A stretch of 64,000 bases of DNA from Lachnospiraceae bacterium UBA3850 (GTDB lineage Bacteria; Bacillota; Clostridia; Lachnospirales; Lachnospiraceae). The first letter of the stretch is position 1. Every line of letters starts with the position of its first letter. The notes beneath the pieces were generated by a model. It searched no databases, had not been told where the DNA came from, and saw nothing but the letters and a program-made list of their open reading frames with translations. Location of the stretch: the NCBI GenBank assembly GCA_002392655.1, contig DGHK01000019.1, positions 25,556 to 89,555 of the forward strand. The letters are read 5' to 3'. The position numbers and the translations under genes are program-made. This document shows, piece by piece, positions 1-9,201 of the stretch.

Positions 1-7
1 GCATCAT
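1..7 (-). CDS. 5' end of the gene downstream of dnaX (partial)
   Basis: Only the start is inside the window. On the minus strand a strong ribosome binding site (GGGAGG, positions 14-9) is followed at once by two tandem ATG codons at 7-5 and 4-2, only 22 bases after the dnaX stop. In Firmicutes the gene after dnaX is usually the nucleoid-associated protein YbaB/EbfC, followed by recR, so that is the likely identity. This is inference from gene order; no coding sequence is visible here. Confidence 0.45.
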
Positions 8-29
8 TCCTCCCGGATATCCACCTCTT

Positions 30-1742
30 CTAGCCATCTCTTTCTTCCTCTCTTTCTAAAACTTGTACATCAAAATTTACTTTATTTATGGCAAGGGATT
101 CTCTGTCGAGCATTCCCTTATTCATATTTTTTTTAACGAAGCCCACCTCGACCTTCTTCTTAATTATATCTGAAATCTGCGAGGCAAGCTCATCTCTGTT
201 TTTAGGATTCTCATAGTACAGAAATATCTGTTTCCCTTCATCTCTGGAATCGAACACCAGATTCAGGCTTGCAACCGAATCTGCCTTATAGCCAACCGAA
301 GGCTCTACTATAAACTGATCAGCATACTGTTTATGCGGATTCTGAAGCTTCGGAACAATCTCTGCATTCCATCTCTTAGACAGTCTTAGTATATCATCCG
401 CCTCTGCCGGAGGAAACTCTTCTTTGATATTCTGAGTTATTATATCACTTTGAAGTCCTTCATCATAAGCTACCGGCTTACTCTCCATCCTTTTACTCAG
501 TTCTCTTCCGATAGCAGCATCTACCAGAGCTTCTACCTCTTGACTTGACAGTGTATTTTCAGCACTTACAGTTGGTGGCGCCGATGGTACGCTGACACCG
601 TTTCTTTCCAGATTATCCAGACGACTCAGTATCGAATCTATATCAAAATCAGTCTCCGGTCGCATCATCTTGATAATCGACGTCTCAAGAGTTATTCTCT
701 TTACCGATGATTTCCTGATCTCTGAACAGGTTTCCTGAAGTATATTCAGATATCTGGTCAATGTATCTACACTGAACTCTGCTCCGAGCTTTTTAAGTTC
801 CTCAGCATTCTCGTCAGTCATATCGAGTTCTCCGGCAATCTTCGGAGAAAGCTTCAGGAAAAGTACATTTCTTATAAACCAGGTAAAATCATCTGCAAAT
901 TTGATAAGATCCTTACCATCCCAGATAGTTTCATTTATAATATCCAAAACCTCTTCCGGCTTTCCATCCCTCACAGCAGCGAGCATTCTTATATATATAT
1001 CCACGGAAACAGCACCGATAACACTCAGCACCCTGTCCTTGGTCAGCTCCTGTCCTATGCTTGCAGACATACATTCATCAAGAATAGAAAGTGCATCTCG
1101 CATCGAACCATCAGCCGCCCTGGCTATGTATCTGAGAGCATCCACAGTCGCGGTCTCGCCCTCACGCTTAGTTATATCATCAAGTCTGTCAACTATAGTA
1201 TCCAGTGATATACGATGAAAATCAAATCTCTGACATCTGGACTTAATAGTGATCGGAAGTGAATAATCATCTGTTGTTGCCAGAATAAATATAACATATT
1301 CCGGTGGTTCTTCCAGTGTCTTCAGAAGTGCATTGTATGCTCCCTTTGACAGCTGGTGTGCCTCGTCGATTATATATACCAGATATTTACCCTGTGCGGG
1401 TGAATACTGAACAGCCTCGTTGATCTGTCTGATATTATCTACACCATTATGTGTTGCTGCATCTATCTCAATAACATTCAGCGATGTTCCATCTGCTATG
1501 GCTTTGCAGCTCTCACACACTCCACACGGACCGTTTTCTGTTCTGTTCTCACAGTTAACAGTCTTGGCCATAAGCTTTGCCACTGTTGTCTTACCCGTTC
1601 CACGCGTTCCGCAGAGCAGATAGGCATGACCTACTCTGTCATGCGCCAGCTGATTCTTTAATGTTGTAACTACGTGATCCTGACCCTTTACTTCATCAAA
1701 TGAATCCGGTCGGAATTTTCTATATAAAGCTACATACGACAT
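30..1742 (-). CDS. dnaX: DNA polymerase III subunit gamma/tau
   Basis: Clamp-loader ATPase of the replicative polymerase; it opens the beta sliding clamp and, in its tau part, holds the polymerase cores. The N-terminus reads MSYVALYRKFRP, typical of DnaX. Walker A (GTRGTGKTT) lies at residues 45-53, a zinc-binding cysteine set at C64, C73, C76 and C79, and the DEAH Walker B at 127-130. The arginine-finger motif of the AAA+ fold (SRCQRFDF) follows. At about 570 residues it is a normal length for a Firmicutes protein with a long tau C-terminus. An ATG six codons upstream is in frame, but the GGGAG ribosome site sits 7 bases before the chosen ATG at 1742, and only 1 base from the ATG at 1748. 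The next gene begins 22 bases after the stop, so the two are probably cotranscribed. Confidence 0.96.
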   Translation of the reverse strand: MSYVALYRKFRPDSFDEVKGQDHVVTTLKNQLAHDRVGHAYLLCGTRGTGKTTVAKLMAKTVNCENRTENGPCGVCESCKAIADGTSLNVIEIDAATHNGVDNIRQINEAVQYSPAQGKYLVYIIDEAHQLSKGAYNALLKTLEEPPEYVIFILATTDDYSLPITIKSRCQRFDFHRISLDTIVDRLDDITKREGETATVDALRYIARAADGSMRDALSILDECMSASIGQELTKDRVLSVIGAVSVDIYIRMLAAVRDGKPEEVLDIINETIWDGKDLIKFADDFTWFIRNVLFLKLSPKIAGELDMTDENAEELKKLGAEFSVDTLTRYLNILQETCSEIRKSSVKRITLETSIIKMMRPETDFDIDSILSRLDNLERNGVSVPSAPPTVSAENTLSSQEVEALVDAAIGRELSKRMESKPVAYDEGLQSDIITQNIKEEFPPAEADDILRLSKRWNAEIVPKLQNPHKQYADQFIVEPSVGYKADSVASLNLVFDSRDEGKQIFLYYENPKNRDELASQISDIIKKKVEVGFVKKNMNKGMLDRESLAINKVNFDVQVLEREEERDG

Positions 1743-1818
1743 AATCATTCTCCCTTGCAACTCTTATATTTTACCATATTGCCACATTATATAAAACTGT
1801 TTTATTTAAATAGCGACC

Positions 1819-2059
1819 TGCAAATGCTTCACAACGCACTGACACCACGTGACTGGCATAATGCTTTTCTCGACTCTACTCGCGTACAGGCGCGGTGCCC
1901 TAGGCTCGCTAAGCTCTCACTTCGCCTGAATGGCTCGCGAATCGCTAAGCGAACAGACCGCTTATGGTCTCGAAAAGCATTTGCCAGTCACGTGGTATAT
2001 ATGTTTTCGGAAGCATTGTGCCAGTCACGTGGTATATATGTTTTCCGGAAGCATCTGCA
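1819..2059. repeat. Composite palindromic repeat element (MITE-like or REP-like)
   Basis: This fills most of the 428-base gap between dnaX and the next gene. The outer ends are a 12-base imperfect inverted repeat (TGCAAATGCTTC at 1819-1830, and its complement with one mismatch at 2048-2059). Inside, ACCACGTGACTGGCA at 1844-1858 is the exact reverse complement of two copies at 1982-1996 and 2019-2033. The flanking AATGCTTTT and CTCGAC motifs also pair with 1967-1980. The right arm is therefore a tandem duplication of about 37 bases. No coding frame with a credible start is present. No clear target-site duplication was seen. Function unknown. Confidence 0.7.
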
Positions 2060-2076
2060 GGACACATTATATTCAA

Positions 2077-2106
2077 TTGACGTTTTTAAAATATGGGTGG
2101 TATACT
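2077..2106 (+). promoter_or_regulatory. Sigma-A-type promoter of the methyltransferase-like gene
   Basis: TTGACG at 2077-2082, an 18-base spacer, and TATACT at 2101-2106, ending about 80 bases before the start codon at 2189. It lies immediately right of the palindromic repeat element. Confidence 0.65.
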
Positions 2107-2188
2107 ATAGCAGTGTTATATCCGGAATAAAAATTTGCGGTATACGTTCATACACAAAATTTATTAGTGATAAACAAGGGGAATTATT

Positions 2189-2839
2189 ATGGATGATAAT
2201 ATAGAAAACAAGATTGAGGGTGCCGATGTTGACACGGCAGAAAACCTCGTAGAAGAGACTACAGGTGAAGCTGCAGCAGAGATAACCGAAGCAGTTTCTG
2301 AGGATACGATGGAGGAACAGGTAGATGAAAACGAAGCAGTTTCTGCTCAGAAGGCATCACCTCTTCCGATATATGGAAAGGGCGCTTACTTTGTCATTAT
2401 GCTTCTCGCACTTACAGTACTGGCTGTTATACTCGGACACATAGGAGCTTTTAAGTCAGGTATTCCTTCAGCAAAGTGGCTTAGGTATACCTACATCTTC
2501 CTCGGTTTTGTAGCCGCATTCTTCGGAATCAGTATGTATCTGAGTGCTATAAATGAGGAAGAGATGATTTTCAACCTTCGTATGGGCAACCTGATCACTA
2601 CCGGAATTTACAGCAAGACAAGAAATCCTGTATACGGAGGAATGATCCTCATCTGTACAGCAATTCTTTTCTTCTCGGGAAATGCGTACATGTACGTACT
2701 TCCATTTATAGAAGCATTTGTTCTTTTCGTCTGGATAGCACCTTATGAAGACAGAATGCTGAGAGATAGATTCGGAGAGGAATATGACAAGTATAAGAAA
2801 TCAACTCATTTCCTTCTTCCAACTAAAAAAACAGACTGA
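2189..2839 (+). CDS. Isoprenylcysteine carboxyl methyltransferase-like membrane protein
   Basis: A 216-residue membrane protein. Residues 1-65 are a hydrophilic, strongly acidic cytoplasmic tail rich in E, D and A. About four membrane segments follow, and the C-terminal half carries the pattern of the ICMT/phospholipid methyltransferase (PEMT) family: TTGIYSKTRNPVYGG, then a membrane hairpin, then a charged end (EDRMLRDRFGEEYDKYKK). Family members methylate lipids or prenylated substrates with SAM; the bacterial ones are mostly uncharacterised, so the substrate is unknown. The acidic N-terminal extension is not part of the family core. AAGGGG precedes the ATG by a good distance. The gene stands alone, with its own promoter, and is convergent with the RND pump gene. 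Confidence 0.8.
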   Translation: MDDNIENKIEGADVDTAENLVEETTGEAAAEITEAVSEDTMEEQVDENEAVSAQKASPLPIYGKGAYFVIMLLALTVLAVILGHIGAFKSGIPSAKWLRYTYIFLGFVAAFFGISMYLSAINEEEMIFNLRMGNLITTGIYSKTRNPVYGGMILICTAILFFSGNAYMYVLPFIEAFVLFVWIAPYEDRMLRDRFGEEYDKYKKSTHFLLPTKKTD

Positions 2840-2849
2840 TAAAAAAAAT

Positions 2850-2882
2850 GGCAGAGGTCGAGCTTAAAGCTCTTCCTCTGTC
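2850..2882 (-). terminator. Rho-independent terminator overlapping the RND stop codon
   Basis: A long hairpin (GACAGAGG-AAGAGCTT paired with AAGCTC-GACCTCTGCC) is followed on the minus strand by ATTTTTTTT. The stop codon of the RND gene lies inside the loop side of the stem. The same structure also sits 11 bases after the plus-strand gene and may serve both directions. Confidence 0.75.
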
Positions 2883-5800
2883 ATATCTTTTTCTTTATTA
2901 AATGCATCATACAGACACGGTACAAGAACCAGCGTAAGCATAGTTCCGTATATCATACCTCCGATAACAACCACTGCCATAGGCTGTGACATCTCTACAC
3001 CTTGTCCCATTCCGATAGCCATAGTTGACATAGAAACAATAGTCGTTATAGCCGTCATGAATACTGGACGAAGACGCGTCTTTGCCGACTCTATGATAGC
3101 CTCTTTTTTCGACATTCCCTCACGTCTCAACTGATTTATATAATCAACAAGCACGATACCGTTATTAACTATGATACCTGCCAGCATTATAAATCCAATG
3201 ACTGCAATAACCGAAACAGGTTTACCGCTTAAGAACAGAGCAAGCATACCACCTGTAAACGCAAGCGGAATTGTGAACATTATGATAAACGGTGACTTAA
3301 GGCTCTGGAACTGCGCTACCATGATCAGATAGATAAGTATGACTGCAAGAAGCATCATGAGAAGCAGCTGACTCATAGCCTCATCTATAGATTCATTTTC
3401 ACCCTTAAGGGTTACGGAATAACCTAAAGGAACTGCAAGATCCTTAAGCTTTGCCTTGACCTCATCTCCCACAAGACCTATGTTCTCGCCCTCTTTGAGC
3501 TTCGCTGAAACTGTTATATATCTGCTCTGCTGATTACGAAGGATCTGCGAGAGTTCTTCCTGCTCATCAAATGTTGCCACCTTCGAAAGTGAAACTTCTT
3601 TCTTTTCCTGTGTCTTTCTATCCACATACTCAAGCTTCATTTTCTTCAGATCATCCACAGTTATCTCCGCCTGCTCATCAGTTCTTACAAAGACATCATA
3701 GGATTTGAGATCTGTCTCTACACTGGTTGTAGACTTGGTTGATGCAAGCTTTGCGGAAATACCGGCAAATACCTGAGCAACTGTGAGGCCGTACTTGGCA
3801 GCCTTCTCTTTATCTACTGTTACTACAAATGTATTTATCATGTTGCTGAGTCCGTCATCTACCTCTTCGACTCCGTCAACACCTTCAAGTATACCTGCAA
3901 CATCTCCTGCCAGCTTCTGCATGGTCTGCATATTATTTCCCTTGATCATAACTGATATTCCGCTTCCTGTCAGAGCTGACATATCCATGATCTGGGTCTG
4001 GACCTGTATGTCACAGTCTATACCCTCTTTAGCTTCATTTACTTTTTCTATTATTTCCTTAGGCTTAACATCTGATTCTTCATCAAACAGAATATAGATT
4101 GAAACACCTTCCTGTTGGCCCATTGACATACCCCCCATCATTGAGCCGTTTCCCATCATGGCACCAATCGTTTTAATGCCCTCTATATTCTGAATCCTGC
4201 TGACAAATTCGTCAGCATATCCCGTCATTTCTTCAAAGCTTCTCTCCTCCTTATTCGGAGCAGACATGCTTACCATCAGCTGATTTCCTGTCATCTCTGA
4301 CATAAACTCAGTTCCTCTTGAAAGCGCAAGAGCAGTGGAAGCAAACAAAAGAAGTACCATTACTATAAATACCAGAGGCTTAAACTTTATAGCGCCTCTC
4401 AGGAATTTTTCATAAACGCGCATAAGCAAACCGGCTTCTTTTTTCTCGCTTGTTTTCTGATTTCTCAGAAGCCCCTGTGCCATAGCCGGAACAAGTGTAA
4501 GCGCAACCAGAAGTGATGCCGTAAGAGTAAATGCTATAGTAAGTCCCATATCTACAAAGAGCTGTCTCGTGATACCCTCGGTAAATACTATAGGAAGGAA
4601 TACGCACATAGTTGTGAGTGTGGAGGAAGTTATAGCTCCTGACACCTGACTCGCACCATAGACTGCCGCCTTCTTTATCGACTCGCCTTCTTTTCTGAGT
4701 CGGTAGATATTCTCTATAACAACTATAGAGTTATCCACAAGCATTCCTATACCCAGCGTCAGGCCAGACATAGAGATAATATTCATAGTTATATTCGAGA
4801 AGTACATAAGCACTACCGCAAATATAACTGAAAGTGGTATCGCGCACGCGATTATAATTGTAGGTCTGAAATCTCTCAGGAATATGATGAGAACCAAAAT
4901 CGCAAGTCCCGCACCTACCAGCATGTTAAGCAAGATGGAATCCACGATCATATCTATATATACACCCTGATTCATCAGAACAGAGAAATGTACATCCTCC
5001 TCTTCTGATTCTTCCAAGCTCTCAAACCTCTCAAGGATTCTGTCTGTAACATCTCCCGTAGAATATCCGGTCTGCTTTTCGAAGGCAAGAAGTATACCCG
5101 GCTCACCATTCAACTTAGCATAAACCTCAGCTGAATCATCAACCTTCTCAATATCTGCAACATCACCTAAAGTGATAACACCAACCTTATCCATTCCAAG
5201 GTCGATCAAAACGAGGTCTTCTAGGTCTTCGATTTCCGATACACCTTCACCAACCTTAACAAGCACCTGGCCATCCTTGCCCGATGCGTAACCGGCAGGC
5301 ATGGCAAAATTCTGAGCGAGAAGGATATTATTCAGTGTTTCAAGCGAAAGTACTGTGTCCAGATCTGCTGCAGACTTTGTACTCTCCATAGTATCATCTA
5401 TCTGCTTCTCAGCTCCTTCTATCTGTGCAAGTCCTGAATTCAGAGTTGCGGAGGTTTCCGCAAGCTGTATAGACTGTTCTATCTCCGCCTTGTTAAGAGC
5501 CTGAAGTGCAGTACTGGTAGTTGTCTTACCTTCCTTAACCTGCTCCATTCCCTCATCTATAGCTGCTATTCCCGCCTTAACCTCGGTTCTTGCTTTTTCA
5601 AGCTCGCCTATTGCGGCAGGTATATCCTCATATGTGTAAAGAGTTATATCATAATCAGTAAGTGCCTGAGCATTAGTCCTTATCTGTTCATTTATTTCTT
5701 CTATCTGTGCTCTGAAGGCTTCAATCTGCTGTCTGGCAGTTTCCGGATCCATTCCGGTCATAGTCTGAAATGCTTCGCTGTCAATAACCTGCTGTTCAAA

Positions 5801-6712
5801 AAGAGAAAGTGCTGACTCATATGAGTCTATCTTGTCAGCCAGATCCTTAGCCGTATCATAAAGCTTCTGAAGTGTTTCGATGGTGGTTCCGAGAACACCA
5901 TTGACCAGTTCGAGCTGTTCCTTCTTATCATTCAGAGTACCCTCTGTCTGGTAAAGCTCCAGCTGAGCATCTTCAAGCATTGACTTATTTTCGCTGACAG
6001 TATTCGCGAAAAGAGTCTTACCACTGGCAACAGCATCCTTACCGGCTTCAATCTCTTCCCTGGATTTCTCCAGATCTTCCTTAGCCTTATCAAACTGATT
6101 ATCGATTTCATCCATTATTCGATCATTCAGCTTATCTATCTTCTTCTGGTTCATTGTTACCTGAACCGTCTCCGTAACTCCACCGGTAACAGTTACGGAA
6201 GCTACACCTTCTATACTTTCAAGCTGGGGTTCTATCTTGCTTGTTATATAGTTGGTAAGCTCTATGTTATCCATCCCCTCAACCTCAGCGGCACCGATAA
6301 AAACCGGTATCATATTAGGGTTCAGCTGCATAACTATAGGGGAACCGACCTTCTCGTCGAAGGTTCCCTTGAGCTGTTCTATTTTCTGCTGGATTTCGAT
6401 AAGAGTCGCATCCATATTCGTCGTCTGCTCGTATTCAAGAACGACTGTGGAATAACTGTTATACGACATAGATTGAATAGTTTTCAGATTCGAGGTGGTC
6501 GCAAGAGTGGCCTCCATAGGAGCAGTTATCTCCTTCTCAACTGTCTCCGGACTCGCTCCCATATCTGTCGTAATGACGATTACATACGGCAGATTGATGT
6601 TGGGCAGTAGATCGGCAGTTGTCTTCATAAGAGCAACGACACCGATAACGATAACTGCCACAACTACGACAAAAACCGTATACGGTCTTTTTACACTAAA
6701 TTTAGATATCAT
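2864..6712 (-). CDS. RND efflux transporter with coiled-coil insertion
   Basis: A 1282-residue inner-membrane pump of the AcrB/SwrC (HAE-type) RND family, driven by the proton gradient. The N-terminus (ISKFSVKRPYTVFVVVVAV) is the first membrane helix. The middle shows the RND signature GMLVDNSIVVIENIYRLR, and the second half repeats it as AGIIVNNGIVLVDYINQLRREG, showing the usual internal duplication with 12 membrane helices. Between about residues 190 and 480 the first extracytoplasmic loop carries a long glutamate/lysine/glutamine-rich coiled coil absent from Gram-negative AcrB. A glycine/methionine-rich stretch (GNGSMMGGMSMGQQ) lies in the second loop. No periplasmic adaptor or outer-membrane channel gene is nearby, as expected for a monoderm. 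GGAGG precedes the ATG. Substrate unknown. Confidence 0.92.
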   Translation of the reverse strand: MISKFSVKRPYTVFVVVVAVIVIGVVALMKTTADLLPNINLPYVIVITTDMGASPETVEKEITAPMEATLATTSNLKTIQSMSYNSYSTVVLEYEQTTNMDATLIEIQQKIEQLKGTFDEKVGSPIVMQLNPNMIPVFIGAAEVEGMDNIELTNYITSKIEPQLESIEGVASVTVTGGVTETVQVTMNQKKIDKLNDRIMDEIDNQFDKAKEDLEKSREEIEAGKDAVASGKTLFANTVSENKSMLEDAQLELYQTEGTLNDKKEQLELVNGVLGTTIETLQKLYDTAKDLADKIDSYESALSLFEQQVIDSEAFQTMTGMDPETARQQIEAFRAQIEEINEQIRTNAQALTDYDITLYTYEDIPAAIGELEKARTEVKAGIAAIDEGMEQVKEGKTTTSTALQALNKAEIEQSIQLAETSATLNSGLAQIEGAEKQIDDTMESTKSAADLDTVLSLETLNNILLAQNFAMPAGYASGKDGQVLVKVGEGVSEIEDLEDLVLIDLGMDKVGVITLGDVADIEKVDDSAEVYAKLNGEPGILLAFEKQTGYSTGDVTDRILERFESLEESEEEDVHFSVLMNQGVYIDMIVDSILLNMLVGAGLAILVLIIFLRDFRPTIIIACAIPLSVIFAVVLMYFSNITMNIISMSGLTLGIGMLVDNSIVVIENIYRLRKEGESIKKAAVYGASQVSGAITSSTLTTMCVFLPIVFTEGITRQLFVDMGLTIAFTLTASLLVALTLVPAMAQGLLRNQKTSEKKEAGLLMRVYEKFLRGAIKFKPLVFIVMVLLLFASTALALSRGTEFMSEMTGNQLMVSMSAPNKEERSFEEMTGYADEFVSRIQNIEGIKTIGAMMGNGSMMGGMSMGQQEGVSIYILFDEESDVKPKEIIEKVNEAKEGIDCDIQVQTQIMDMSALTGSGISVMIKGNNMQTMQKLAGDVAGILEGVDGVEEVDDGLSNMINTFVVTVDKEKAAKYGLTVAQVFAGISAKLASTKSTTSVETDLKSYDVFVRTDEQAEITVDDLKKMKLEYVDRKTQEKKEVSLSKVATFDEQEELSQILRNQQSRYITVSAKLKEGENIGLVGDEVKAKLKDLAVPLGYSVTLKGENESIDEAMSQLLLMMLLAVILIYLIMVAQFQSLKSPFIIMFTIPLAFTGGMLALFLSGKPVSVIAVIGFIMLAGIIVNNGIVLVDYINQLRREGMSKKEAIIESAKTRLRPVFMTAITTIVSMSTMAIGMGQGVEMSQPMAVVVIGGMIYGTMLTLVLVPCLYDAFNKEKDMTEEEL

Positions 6713-6831
6713 AATTCCTCCGAAATAACAAAAGAAGCGAAATGCTAAACAGGGGTAACCAATTTAACATTTTACTTCTTTTATAAAGAAATATCAATTA
6801 TATATTTAACTGCTGCTATATCATTTACATA

Positions 6832-9177
6832 TTAATTAAACTTCAGATCATCAATAGGTACCGGACGGCTGAATAAAAATCCCTGTGCCATATCTACTCC
6901 TATCTCATTTATGAAGTCATACTGAGTCTGTGTTTCAACACCTTCAACCAGCGACCTGAGATTCAGACTCTTTGTCATCTCAATGATAGACTTTACTATG
7001 ATGCTGGTCTGTGGATTACTCTCAAGCGTTCTCATGAATTTCATATCAACCTTGATAACATCGAACGTGAAATCCTGAAGTGAATTAAGCGATGAATAAC
7101 CGCTTCCGAAGTCGTCAAGCCATATCTCAAATCCAGCTTCTCTAAGTTCGTTCATCTTGGCCTTCAGTTCTTCGCTATCATTTTCAAGCGCACTCTCTGT
7201 TACCTCGATATGCAGATTCTTAGTATCCACATGGTTTTTCTTAACTATATCCTTCATACTGTCTACTATGTTGGTAAGCATAAAGTCCAATCTGGACAGA
7301 TTAATCGAAACAGGAATATCCATTCCTGCCATATCCCTCAGCTTCGGCTGATCGAGACAAACCTGTCTGGCTATAAAGCCATCAACCTTGTGAATAAGCT
7401 TTGCCTCCTCCAGAGGAGGTATGAAATCTCCGGGTGCTAGGAATCCATGTATAGGATCTATCCACCTTGCAAGAGCCTCAAGTTCGATAAGCTTACCTGT
7501 CTTGATATCTATTACTGGCTGATAATAAACCCTTAGATAACCCTTCTCGGCAGCTTCGTCCACATGCGATATAACATATCTCTCCAGCTTATTTCTGGTT
7601 TCAAGCTGTTCACTGTAGTAAACAAAATTCCTGTTGGAATCATGCTTTATACTGTCACACGCAAGTTTGGCCTTGTCACAGGTTATTCCGACATTTTCTC
7701 CTTCGACATATTGGGCAATACCAACCTTGATATTCATATGAATGCTTCCGAAAAGCGGTTTTACCTTCTGGAATACATTCGGAATAATCTCCTCTGCCTC
7801 ACTCTTATAACAAAGGACAACGAAATGATCCTCCGCGAATCTGGCTATAACTCTGTTAGAGAATTCATCCTTCAGGATCTGTCCTATATCCCTCAGCAGC
7901 TTATCGCCCTTTCTAAACCCATACTCTTCGTTGTAAGCCTTGAAATTACCTAAATTGAAGTAAAGAATCACCGGCTCTTTATCCAGATTCAGAACGTTAC
8001 CAAGCATCTCATCAGCTCTTATACGGAAGAACTGCATATTCGGAATTCCGGTTATCTCATCTATACTACTTGAGGTATTGGTCTGCGCAACCTCGGCAAG
8101 TATATCAGTCTGTCTCTTCTGACTCCTGTCATAGGCGTAGCCCATGATACTTCCTCTTCCCTTCGCTCTGGTTTCAAGGAGTCTTACGTCAGTATGTCTG
8201 ATCAGCTCAGCCACATCACCCTCCCCCTCAGTATTACCATATACATAGGCGATACTACAGGTCGGATGAAATTTCTTTCCTCTAATAACGATTTCACTGA
8301 AACCATCACTTATCTGCTTCAGTTTTCTCTTAAATTCAGCTTCCGAAGATTTATCATCGAGTATAATGATCTCATCACTCTCAAATCTGTAGCAGTACTC
8401 TTCACCAAATACATCTCTCGCTAGAGAACCGATATAAGCAACTATTTCCTCTCCGAAATCATGTCCATACATATCATTGAAGAACTTGAAATAATCTATA
8501 TCAACTATCGCAGCACATATATGCATATTGGTATACTTCACAGCATCCTGTCTCAGAGAATATCTGTTCTTAAGGCCGGTTATCTCATCATGCCTTGATC
8601 TGTAATCAGAGAGAACATAATTTTCTATATTATCAAATCTCTCTGCAAGAACAAACAGATTAACAAACATAGATCCCATCATAAAGCTCAGGGCATGAAC
8701 CATATCCAGCTTAAATATCTCAGGAACCTTGTAGGTATATCCCAGGATTATATAAAGGATCATCATCGATACAATATATATCAGATGTCTGACCGGATTA
8801 TCAAGAATAAACGGTGGCATACATATGAGTAGCAGGAAAAATGTAATCGTTATTCCCGTTTTATCCAGAACAGTTCCCATAAGTATTCCGAATATCATAA
8901 TAGGAATCTGAACTATATAAAGGAATAGTGTACTATACTTCTCACGATTCTTAAGTATAGGTTTTCTGAGAATAGATGCCACGACAAAATAAACGAGTAA
9001 AACCAGACTTCCCGTATAACCATTCGTTTGCTTGATAAATACATTCGATAACATATTTACGGTAGCAACAATGGTTCCGACGAGAAGATAGGTCTGGCTC
9101 GCGATCATATTTCTTTTTATAACCTGACCTTTATATCTGTAATATCTCTTAACATCTAGTCGTTTTAGAAAACTCAT
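6832..9177 (-). CDS. Membrane-bound cyclic-di-GMP phosphodiesterase with two degenerate GGDEF domains
   Basis: A 781-residue signalling protein. Residues 25-180 hold about five or six membrane segments. A first GGDEF domain (about 190-345) has FESDEI at 265-270 in place of the catalytic GGDEF, and a second (about 370-525) has RFAEDHF at 446-452; neither should make c-di-GMP. The C-terminal EAL domain (about 530-781) looks intact: ELEALAR with EAL at 567-569, SINLSR, EVTES, DDFGSGYSSL, the lysine of IKVDMKF, EGVET and QGFLFSRP. It should therefore cleave c-di-GMP, with the degenerate GGDEF domains perhaps sensing GTP or mediating dimers. It lies between the RND pump and pgcA with no obvious functional tie. 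Confidence 0.92.
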   Translation of the reverse strand: MSFLKRLDVKRYYRYKGQVIKRNMIASQTYLLVGTIVATVNMLSNVFIKQTNGYTGSLVLLVYFVVASILRKPILKNREKYSTLFLYIVQIPIMIFGILMGTVLDKTGITITFFLLLICMPPFILDNPVRHLIYIVSMMILYIILGYTYKVPEIFKLDMVHALSFMMGSMFVNLFVLAERFDNIENYVLSDYRSRHDEITGLKNRYSLRQDAVKYTNMHICAAIVDIDYFKFFNDMYGHDFGEEIVAYIGSLARDVFGEEYCYRFESDEIIILDDKSSEAEFKRKLKQISDGFSEIVIRGKKFHPTCSIAYVYGNTEGEGDVAELIRHTDVRLLETRAKGRGSIMGYAYDRSQKRQTDILAEVAQTNTSSSIDEITGIPNMQFFRIRADEMLGNVLNLDKEPVILYFNLGNFKAYNEEYGFRKGDKLLRDIGQILKDEFSNRVIARFAEDHFVVLCYKSEAEEIIPNVFQKVKPLFGSIHMNIKVGIAQYVEGENVGITCDKAKLACDSIKHDSNRNFVYYSEQLETRNKLERYVISHVDEAAEKGYLRVYYQPVIDIKTGKLIELEALARWIDPIHGFLAPGDFIPPLEEAKLIHKVDGFIARQVCLDQPKLRDMAGMDIPVSINLSRLDFMLTNIVDSMKDIVKKNHVDTKNLHIEVTESALENDSEELKAKMNELREAGFEIWLDDFGSGYSSLNSLQDFTFDVIKVDMKFMRTLESNPQTSIIVKSIIEMTKSLNLRSLVEGVETQTQYDFINEIGVDMAQGFLFSRPVPIDDLKFN

Positions 9178-9201
9178 TTAACCGCACCCTTAAGTAACTA
9201 T

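Noticed and set aside
1755..2204. A plus-strand open frame of about 149 codons across the dnaX-methyltransferase gap
   Set aside because: It runs through the palindromic repeat, has no good ribosome site, and its protein has no recognisable composition; the repeat explains the open frame.
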